The translations under genes were made by a program, and so were the position numbers. 64,000 nucleotides of DNA from Ramlibacter sp. Its GTDB lineage: Bacteria > Pseudomonadota > Gammaproteobacteria > Burkholderiales > Burkholderiaceae_C. Below are positions 58,866-64,000 of this stretch, one piece after another (the first letter of the stretch is position 1; every line of letters begins with the position of its first letter). The notes beneath the pieces are model-generated. The model was given only the letters and a program-made list of their open reading frames with translations, did no database searches and was not told the DNA's origin. Where the stretch lies: contig JAHBZM010000001.1 in the NCBI GenBank assembly GCA_019635435.1, positions 3,658,001-3,722,000 of the forward strand, in the 5' to 3' direction.

Positions 58866-59333
58866 TTACCGCAGAAACCGTGGCAGCAGCAGGATGGCCT
58901 CGGCGTTGGACGGCGAGAAACAGGCGTCGGCCGCCTCGCGCCAGGGCAGCCAGCGCAGCTCGGTGTGCTCGCGCGGATTGAGGCGGATGGCCGTGCCGGC
59001 CGGCACCTGCAGGCCAAAGACATGTTCGGTGTTGCGCGTCACGCCCGGCCCGTAGCGCGGCAGCCAGCGCGGGTAAATGTCGTAAACATTCTCCAGTTGC
59101 CAGTCGTGCAGGCCGTGTTGCAGGGCACTGCCGGGCCCGCAGGCCAGGCCGGTTTCCTCGGCCACCTCGCGCACGGCGGTGAGCCTGAAGGGCTCGTCCA
59201 CCGCATCCTTGGAGCCGGTCACCGACTGCCAGGTGCCCGCATCCGCGCGCCGGATCAGAAGCACGTCCAGCGCCGGGGTGTGGATCACCACCAGCACGGA
59301 CTCGGGGATCTTGTAAGGACGGGAATCAGACAC
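58866..59333 (-). CDS. nudB: Dihydroneopterin triphosphate diphosphatase
   Basis: This Nudix hydrolase of about 155 residues removes pyrophosphate from dihydroneopterin triphosphate, the step after FolE in folate synthesis. KIPESVLVVIHT at the start and the Nudix box GSKDAVDEPFRLTAVREVAEETG are clear. The GTG at 59333 is taken as start because family similarity begins there; ATGs at 59348 and 59357 are alternatives. All candidate starts lie inside the end of the toxin gene. The frame upstream of that is the toxin-antitoxin region read out of frame. Confidence 0.88.
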   Translation of the reverse strand: MSDSRPYKIPESVLVVIHTPALDVLLIRRADAGTWQSVTGSKDAVDEPFRLTAVREVAEETGLACGPGSALQHGLHDWQLENVYDIYPRWLPRYGPGVTRNTEHVFGLQVPAGTAIRLNPREHTELRWLPWREAADACFSPSNAEAILLLPRFLR

Positions 59334-59643
59334 CGCTTTGCAATGCATCAATCGCATCACGCAGCAGGTTTTGCTGGTCTTTGGCGCTGGCCACAGCCTT
59401 TCGCAGAATCTTCGCCGGCAACGGTGCCATGAGGTGTGCGGCGGGGAAGACATTCTCACCCTGCACCCGGATCGTTTCCGTGAGGCGGCGCGGAAATGCA
59501 TCCACGCTGATGCGCGCACGCTGCAACGGCATCACCAGCCTCGTGGGCAGTTGGTCAAAGAAATCATGCTGGACCTCAACCACATAGGGAAACACGGTGC
59601 GCTGGTGAGCGTATGGGTTCTCGTGAATGTCGAATTGGGCCAT
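59326..59643 (-). CDS. ccdB: CcdB-family toxin
   Basis: This 105-residue protein matches CcdB, which poisons DNA gyrase. YPYVVEVQHDFFDQLPTRLVMPL corresponds to the conserved VDVQSDIID...RMVIPL stretch, and AAHLMAPLPAKIL to the later core. The C-terminus ends in SGV, where plasmid-F CcdB ends in WGI with Trp99 needed for gyrase poisoning; chromosomal relatives also vary there. The gene is 6 bp downstream of the antitoxin and overlaps nudB by 8 bp. Confidence 0.9.
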   Translation of the reverse strand: MAQFDIHENPYAHQRTVFPYVVEVQHDFFDQLPTRLVMPLQRARISVDAFPRRLTETIRVQGENVFPAAHLMAPLPAKILRKAVASAKDQQNLLRDAIDALQSGV

Positions 59644-59649
59644 GAGCGA

Positions 59650-59919
59650 CTACCAGGGACGATGTTCTTCGCCAAACACACCAAACTCCTCGACGATGCG
59701 GTGCTGCTCATCGAACCATTCCTTGTGCTGCTCGTAGAACTGTCGCTTGCGTTGCGCCTGCGTCCTGCCCTGCGATGCGTCACGCATCGCACTGTAGCTT
59801 TCATAGGAAACAATCACCGAATCGGGGCGCCCGTCTTTTTCAACGATGACCGGCTCGATCTTTGCCTGGGCACAAAAATGCCCGAAGCGGTTTTTGGCTT
59901 CAGTCGCGGAAATTTGCAT
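59650..59919 (-). CDS. Antitoxin with Phd/YefM-like front and CcdA-like tail
   Basis: This is an 89-residue antitoxin. Residues 1-45 (MQISATEAKNRFGHFCAQAK, then PVIVEKDGRPDSVIVSYESY) are a Phd/YefM DNA-binding domain. The tail FGVFGEEHRPW aligns with the CcdB-binding end of plasmid-F CcdA (NGSFADENRDW), sharing Gly, Phe, Glu, Arg and the final Trp. CcdA itself has a ribbon-helix-helix front, so this looks like a domain exchange. AGGAG precedes the ATG. Two perfect palindromes upstream are likely autoregulatory sites. Confidence 0.88.
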   Translation of the reverse strand: MQISATEAKNRFGHFCAQAKIEPVIVEKDGRPDSVIVSYESYSAMRDASQGRTQAQRKRQFYEQHKEWFDEQHRIVEEFGVFGEEHRPW

Positions 59920-59939
59920 CGAGGACTCCTCATGTGTTG

Positions 59940-59956
59940 ATGGCTATTTTAGCCAT
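59940..59956. promoter_or_regulatory. Proximal operator candidate of the toxin-antitoxin pair
   Basis: ATGGCTA-TTT-TAGCCAT is a perfect inverted repeat, 21 bp upstream of the antitoxin start. Read on the minus strand it contains TAAAAT, a plausible -10 box, so a bound repressor would block the promoter. Confidence 0.55.
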
Positions 59957-59970
59957 GAATCAAGGCTATC

Positions 59971-59990
59971 CCGACTGCGTCCGCAGTCGG
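59971..59990. promoter_or_regulatory. Distal palindrome upstream of the toxin-antitoxin pair
   Basis: CCGACTGCG-TC-CGCAGTCGG has perfect 9-bp arms. It lies 14 bp beyond the proximal palindrome and 21 bp from the aspS terminator. It may be a second operator; it has no T-run and is unlikely to be a terminator. Confidence 0.4.
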
Positions 59991-60011
59991 AAACCGCCGT
60001 CGCTTCCCCAA

Positions 60012-60044
60012 AACAAAATGGCGCCGTGCCGGCGCCATTTTGTT
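60012..60044 (-). terminator. Terminator after aspS
   Basis: A perfect stem of at least 14 bp (ACAAAATGGCGCCG and CGGCGCCATTTTGT, loop TGC) ends 16 bp beyond the aspS stop. On the minus strand the stem is followed by TTTTGG, so transcription from aspS should stop before the toxin-antitoxin region. Confidence 0.88.
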
Positions 60045-60060
60045 CTGCCGCAGGAATGCG

Positions 60061-61857
60061 TCAGGCCGGCTCGGCGTTGCGCAGCCTGATGTGCAGCTCG
60101 CGCAGTTGCTTCTCGTCGACCGGGCCCGGTGCCTGGGTCAGCAGGTCCTGGGCGCGCTGGGTCTTGGGGAAGGCAATCACGTCGCGGATCGACTCGGCGC
60201 CGGTCATCAGGGTCACGATGCGGTCCAGGCCAAAGGCCAGCCCGCCATGGGGTGGCGCGCCATATTGCAGGGCATCCAGCAGGAAGCCGAACTTGAGCTG
60301 GGCGTCCTCGGGCGTGATCTTGAGGGCGTCAAACACCTTCTGCTGCACGTCGGCGCGGTGGATACGGACGGAACCGCCGCCCATCTCCCAGCCGTTGAGC
60401 ACCATGTCGTAGCCCTTGGAGATGCATTTCTCGGGTGCCGTCGCCATCCAGTCCTCATGCCCGTCCTTGGGCGCGGTGAACGGATGGTGAACAGCGGTGT
60501 AGCGGTGCTCGTCCTCGTCGAACTCGAACATCGGGAAGTCCACCACCCACATGGGGCGCCAGCCCTTCTCGAACAGCCCCGCCTTCTTGCCGAGCTCGCT
60601 GTGGCCGATCTTGACGCGCAACGCGCCAATCGCGTCGTTCACGATCTTGGCCTTGTCGGCGCCAAAGAAGATCAGGTCGCCGTCCTGCGCACCGGTGCGC
60701 GAGAGGATCTCGGCCACGGCCTTGTCGTGCAGGTTCTTGACGATGGGGGACTGCAGGCCTTCGCGGCCATCGGCGAGCTTGTTGACCTTGATCCAGGCCA
60801 GGCCCTTGGCACCGTAGATCTTGACGAACTCGGTGTAGGCGTCGATCTCGCTGCGGCTCATCTCGCCACCCTTGGGCACGCGCAGGGCCACCACGCGGCC
60901 GCCCTTCATGGTGGCGGGCGCCGAGAACACCTTGAAGTCCACGTCGGCCATCACGTCGGTGAGTTCGGTGAACTCCATGGCCACGCGCAGGTCGGGCTTG
61001 TCGGAGCCATAGCGGTGCATGGCCTCGGAGTAAGGCATCACCGGGAACTCGCCCAGGTCCACCCCCAGCGTGTTCCTGAACACCGTGGTGATCATGCCCT
61101 GGAACAGGTCGCGGATTTCCTCCTCGGTCAGGAACGAGGTCTCGATGTCGATCTGCGTGAACTCGGGCTGGCGGTCAGCGCGCAGGTCCTCGTCGCGGAA
61201 GCACTTGGTGATCTGGTAGTAGCGGTCGTAGCCGGCCACCATCAGCAGCTGCTTGAACAGCTGCGGCGACTGCGGCAGCGCGAAGAACATGCCGTCGTGC
61301 ACGCGGCTGGGCACCAGGTAGTCGCGCGCGCCTTCCGGCGTGGACTTGCCCAGCATCGGGGTTTCGATGTCGACAAAGCCGTGGGCGTCGAGGAACTTGC
61401 GCACTTCCATGGCCACGCGGTAGCGCAGCATCAGGTTGTTCTGCATGTAGGGGCGGCGCAGGTCCAGCACGCGGTGCGTGAGCCGGGTGGTCTCGCTGAG
61501 GTTGTCGTCGTCCAGCTGGAACGGCGGCGTGACCGACGGGTTGAGCACCACCAGTTCGTGGCACAGCACTTCGATCTTGCCGCTCTTGAGGTTGTCGTTG
61601 GTGGTGCCCTCGGGGCGGGCCCGCACCAGGCCCTTGACCTGGACGCAGAATTCGTTGCGCAGGCCCTCGGCCACCTTGAACATGTCGGCGCGGTCCGGGT
61701 CGCACACCACCTGCACGTAGCCCTCGCGGTCACGCAGGTCGACGAAGATCACGCCGCCATGGTCGCGGCGGCGGTTGACCCAGCCGCACAGGCTGACGGT
61801 TTGCCCCATCAGGGCTTCGGTGACCAGACCGCAATAGGTCGTACGCATTTGAGACAT
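60061..61857 (-). CDS. aspS: Aspartate--tRNA ligase
   Basis: This cytoplasmic class II synthetase has 598 residues. It has the N-terminal OB anticodon-binding domain (VSLCGWVNRRRDHGGVIFVDLRDREG), class II motif 2 (YQITKCFRDEDLRADRQPEF), the bacterial insertion domain, and motif 3 (GLAFGLDRIVTLMTG). In many betaproteobacteria without AsnRS the enzyme is non-discriminating; that cannot be read from this window. A strong terminator follows. Confidence 0.98.
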   Translation of the reverse strand: MSQMRTTYCGLVTEALMGQTVSLCGWVNRRRDHGGVIFVDLRDREGYVQVVCDPDRADMFKVAEGLRNEFCVQVKGLVRARPEGTTNDNLKSGKIEVLCHELVVLNPSVTPPFQLDDDNLSETTRLTHRVLDLRRPYMQNNLMLRYRVAMEVRKFLDAHGFVDIETPMLGKSTPEGARDYLVPSRVHDGMFFALPQSPQLFKQLLMVAGYDRYYQITKCFRDEDLRADRQPEFTQIDIETSFLTEEEIRDLFQGMITTVFRNTLGVDLGEFPVMPYSEAMHRYGSDKPDLRVAMEFTELTDVMADVDFKVFSAPATMKGGRVVALRVPKGGEMSRSEIDAYTEFVKIYGAKGLAWIKVNKLADGREGLQSPIVKNLHDKAVAEILSRTGAQDGDLIFFGADKAKIVNDAIGALRVKIGHSELGKKAGLFEKGWRPMWVVDFPMFEFDEDEHRYTAVHHPFTAPKDGHEDWMATAPEKCISKGYDMVLNGWEMGGGSVRIHRADVQQKVFDALKITPEDAQLKFGFLLDALQYGAPPHGGLAFGLDRIVTLMTGAESIRDVIAFPKTQRAQDLLTQAPGPVDEKQLRELHIRLRNAEPA

Positions 61858-61883
61858 GGCTTTTCCGGCGCCGGAGGGGCGCG

Positions 61884-62504
61884 TTACTTGATGTTCTGGT
61901 TGAAGGGGCCGCCGGGAACGACGACGCCCATCGACACGATGTATTTGAGCGCTTCATCCACGCTCATCCTGAGTTCGATGCAGTCGGTCTTGCGCAGCAT
62001 CACGAAGTAGCCGCCCGTGGGGTTGGGCGTGGTGGGCACGTAGACGCTGAGGTAGTCGCCCTGGAGGTAGTTGGCCACGTCACCGCCGGGCGTGCCCGTG
62101 ACGAAGCCGATGGTCCACATGTTCTCGCGCGGCCACTGCACCAGCACCGCGGTGCGAAAGGCATTGCCGCTTTCGGAAAACAGGGTGTCCGACACCTGCT
62201 TGACGCTGGAGTAGATCGAGCGCACCACGGGGATGCGGCCCAGCAGCGCGTCCCACCATTCGAGCAGCGTGCGGCCGAAGAAGTTGCTGGCCGCGGCGCC
62301 CACGGCCAGCAGGATGCCCAGCGCCAGCAGCACGCCAAAACCGGGAATGTGCACCCCCAGCAGCTGGTCGGGGCGCCATGACGCCGGCAGGATCAGCAGC
62401 GTCTGGTCGAGCGTGCCGATGATCCACTGGAGCACCCACACCGTGATGCCCACGGGCACGATGACCAGCAAGCCCGCGAACAGCCATTTGCGCAACGAAG
62501 CCAT
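61884..62504 (-). CDS. DUF502 family membrane protein
   Basis: This 206-residue protein has two N-terminal membrane segments (WLFAGLLVIVPVGITVWVLQW and PGFGVLLALGILLAVGAAAS) and a soluble C-terminal domain with IPVVRSIYSSVKQVSDTL and VPTTPNPTGGYFVML, typical of DUF502. Function is unknown. It lies between the FmdB-type gene and aspS in an order common in betaproteobacteria. Confidence 0.9.
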   Translation of the reverse strand: MASLRKWLFAGLLVIVPVGITVWVLQWIIGTLDQTLLILPASWRPDQLLGVHIPGFGVLLALGILLAVGAAASNFFGRTLLEWWDALLGRIPVVRSIYSSVKQVSDTLFSESGNAFRTAVLVQWPRENMWTIGFVTGTPGGDVANYLQGDYLSVYVPTTPNPTGGYFVMLRKTDCIELRMSVDEALKYIVSMGVVVPGGPFNQNIK

Positions 62505-62512
62505 CGGGTCCT

Positions 62513-62821
62513 TCAGTCCGCCTTGCCGGTGGCGGGCGCGGGCGCCGCCGTGGCGGGTTCTGCCTTGGACTCGGCGGGCTTGGCGTCAGCGGCCTTGCCC
62601 TCCGTCTTGGCGCCGGTGGCTGGTGCCGCGGGTGCATTGCCGCCACGGAAATCCGTGGCGTACCAGCCCGAGCCCTTGAGCTGGAAACCAGCGGCCGTCA
62701 CCTGCTTGGTGAAGGTGGCCTTGCCGCAGGCCGGGCACTCGGTGAGCGGCGCATCGGAGATTTTCTGCAGCACATCCTTGCTGTGCCCGCAGGATTCGCA
62801 TTTGTAGGCGTAAATAGGCAT
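62513..62821 (-). CDS. FmdB-family zinc-ribbon protein
   Basis: This 102-residue protein has an N-terminal zinc ribbon (MPIYAYKCESCGHSKDVLQK...CPACGK, two CxxC pairs) and an Ala/Lys/Pro-rich, probably disordered tail. The family is named after a putative regulator of formamidase/amidase genes, but most members have no proven role. It is 8 bp upstream of the DUF502 gene and is probably co-transcribed with DUF502 and aspS. Confidence 0.9.
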   Translation of the reverse strand: MPIYAYKCESCGHSKDVLQKISDAPLTECPACGKATFTKQVTAAGFQLKGSGWYATDFRGGNAPAAPATGAKTEGKAADAKPAESKAEPATAAPAPATGKAD

Positions 62822-62917
62822 GGATTGGAGGGCCAAAGTGCAAAACCCTCAATTATAGGCGGCAGGGTCTGCTGCAAGACCCTGCGCGCCGGCGCGGCCT
62901 GCGCGCCACCCGCCGGC

Positions 62918-64000
62918 TCAGGTCTGCGGGCTGCCCTCGAAATGGTGCACATGGCCCTTGTGATCGGCCAGGACCTGGGGCGCGAGCGAGCCCACGACCA
63001 TGCCCGCAATGGCCGCGAGCAGGCCCGCGAGCTGCTGCGGAAAGGCCTCGGCCCAGCCCGGCATGGCGATGAACAGCAGCCAGGTTCCCAGGCCCAGGAC
63101 CACCGAGACCAGCGCCCCCTGCGTGGTGGCGCGCTTCCAGTACAGCCCGAAAGCCAGCGGCGCGAACGCGCCCACCAGCGGCACCTGGTAGGCGCCCGAA
63201 ACCAGCTCATAGATCGACGTGCCCTGCATGGTGATGGCATACACCAGCACGAAAGCGGTGAACACCAGCACGCTGATGCGCATGGCCTTGAGCGTGGCGG
63301 CGTCGCTCATGCCGGGCTTGAGGTTGCGCAGGATGTTCTCGACAAAGGTGGTGCTGGGCGCCAGCAGCGTGGCCGATGCGGTGGACATGATGGCCGACAG
63401 CAGCGCGCCAAAAAACGCCACCTGCAGGATCACGGGCATCTTCTGCATGACCAGGGTGGGCAGGACCTTCTGCGGGTCGTCCTTGAGCAGCGCCTGCGCC
63501 GTTTCGGGCATGACCAGCACCGCGGCGGTGACCACGAACATCGGGATCAGCGCGAACAGGAAGTAGAGCGAGCCACCGATCACCGGGCCGCGCACCGCCG
63601 TTTTGGCGTTCTTTGACGACATCACGCGCTGGAACACGTCCTGTTGCGGGATCGAGCCCAGCATCATGGTGATTGCGGCGGCGCCGAAGAACAGCCATTC
63701 CTTGCCGTCGCCCGTGGGAAAGAACTGGAACTTGCCCTCCCTGGCTGCATAGGCCACGACCTTGTCGGCGCCGCCGGCCAGGTCGGCCGCGAACCAGGCA
63801 ATGGCGATCAGGCCCACGCCGATCACGATCATCTGCACGAAATCGGTGAGCGCCACCGACCACATGCCGCCGTACAGGGTGTAGACCAGCACGATGCTGA
63901 TGCCGATGAGCATGCCCGTGGTCACCGAGATGCTGTCCTGCGACAGCAGGTTGAACACCAGGCCCAGCGCCGTGATCTGGGCGGCCACCCAGCCCAGGTA
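62918..64000 (-). CDS. Sodium:solute symporter (SSS family), 5' end outside window
   Basis: This is the C-terminal 360 residues or so of a multi-helix sodium-coupled transporter. Several membrane segments are visible, and YGGMWSVALTDFVQMIVIG is the conserved SSS segment around helices 5-6. AIMSTASATLLAPST matches the sodium-site helix 8. The frame is open to the right edge. The substrate cannot be told from this part; acetate, proline and pantothenate carriers all belong to the family. The C-terminus carries a His-rich HKGHVHHFEG. Confidence 0.88.
   Translation of the reverse strand, partial: YLGWVAAQITALGLVFNLLSQDSISVTTGMLIGISIVLVYTLYGGMWSVALTDFVQMIVIGVGLIAIAWFAADLAGGADKVVAYAAREGKFQFFPTGDGKEWLFFGAAAITMMLGSIPQQDVFQRVMSSKNAKTAVRGPVIGGSLYFLFALIPMFVVTAAVLVMPETAQALLKDDPQKVLPTLVMQKMPVILQVAFFGALLSAIMSTASATLLAPSTTFVENILRNLKPGMSDAATLKAMRISVLVFTAFVLVYAITMQGTSIYELVSGAYQVPLVGAFAPLAFGLYWKRATTQGALVSVVLGLGTWLLFIAMPGWAEAFPQQLAGLLAAIAGMVVGSLAPQVLADHKGHVHHFEGSPQT

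Noticed and set aside
60040..62010. Plus-strand open frame opposite aspS
   Set aside because: aspS motifs on the minus strand are unmistakable; the plus-strand frame has no ribosome site or domain.
1..64000. CRISPR arrays, insertion sequences, att sites, replication origin
   Set aside because: No regularly spaced direct repeats, transposase or integrase frames, or DnaA-box clusters were seen on either strand.

Overview
This is a high-GC bacterial chromosome segment with tightly packed genes on both strands. No tRNA, rRNA, CRISPR array, transposase or prophage block was seen. The gene content fits a betaproteobacterium of the Burkholderiales, most likely Comamonadaceae. It includes an NAD-dependent formate dehydrogenase operon, the gpsA-secB-grxC-rhodanese and gpmA-ctp-moeB runs, Bug/TctC solute receptors, a DUF3460 protein, and two short dispersed repeat families at or inside gene ends. 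The family-level placement is inferred from gene content and was not computed.

Layout. 1-8144 (minus): formate metabolism (oxalate/formate-type transporter, fdsG, fdsB, fdsA cut by the left edge), a LysR regulator and the Mrp ATPase. 8203-9771 (minus): an unassigned dinucleotide-binding protein. 9891-16498 (plus): metG, a SulP transporter, DUF3460, scpA, nadB. 16628-20838 (plus): a protein with a clan-CD-protease-like His/Cys arrangement, then panD-bioB-panB-panC. 20844-23586 (minus): an unassigned beta-rich protein, nadA, nadC. 23699-28090 (plus): a 1463-residue exported DUF11-repeat protein. 28100-30399 (minus): gpsA, secB, grxC, rhodanese. 30503-33682 (plus): gpmA, S41 protease, moeB-type E1. 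33687-35878 (minus): AsmA protein and a small exported protein. 36179-38695: a stand-alone receiver, a NarL/FixJ-type response regulator and a CHASE3 histidine kinase. 38885-42673: envelope and stress proteins (DUF1328, YqjD/E/K-like, two BON lipoproteins, CsbD) and a zinc peptidase. 42800-45762 (minus): a MarR regulator coupled to a ligase-associated helicase. 45858-50873 (plus): two Bug receptors, a sulfatase and a second SulP transporter. 50892-54033 (minus): CAP-domain lipoprotein, DUF429, BLUF photoreceptor, folE. 54138-59919 (minus): a seven-gene run from a toxin-antitoxin pair through nudB, a ybhP-like hydrolase and clsB to a DNA-repair exonuclease and ATP-dependent ligase. 60061-64000 (minus): aspS, DUF502, FmdB-type zinc ribbon, and a sodium:solute symporter cut by the right edge.

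How the genes work together. Formate oxidation feeds NADH. nadB, nadA and nadC give the de novo route from aspartate to nicotinate mononucleotide. panD, panB and panC give most of pantothenate synthesis, with bioB inside the cluster. folE and nudB are two early folate steps lying at opposite ends of the 53-59 kb region. Ligase, exonuclease and helicase are three parts of the known ligase-associated DNA-damage module, with the helicase displaced by about 9 kb.

The most unusual items are as follows. A CcdB-type toxin is paired with an antitoxin that has a Phd/YefM-like front and a CcdA-like tail, placed at the head of the DNA-repair run. A two-part repeat, with 11-bp and 17-bp blocks always exactly 20 bp apart, occurs in five copies and touches start codons, stop codons and protein linkers. 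A second, roughly 76-bp repeat flanks fdsB and has lengthened its reading frame. The 339-residue protein at 16628 looks like a solitary caspase-fold (clan CD) candidate.
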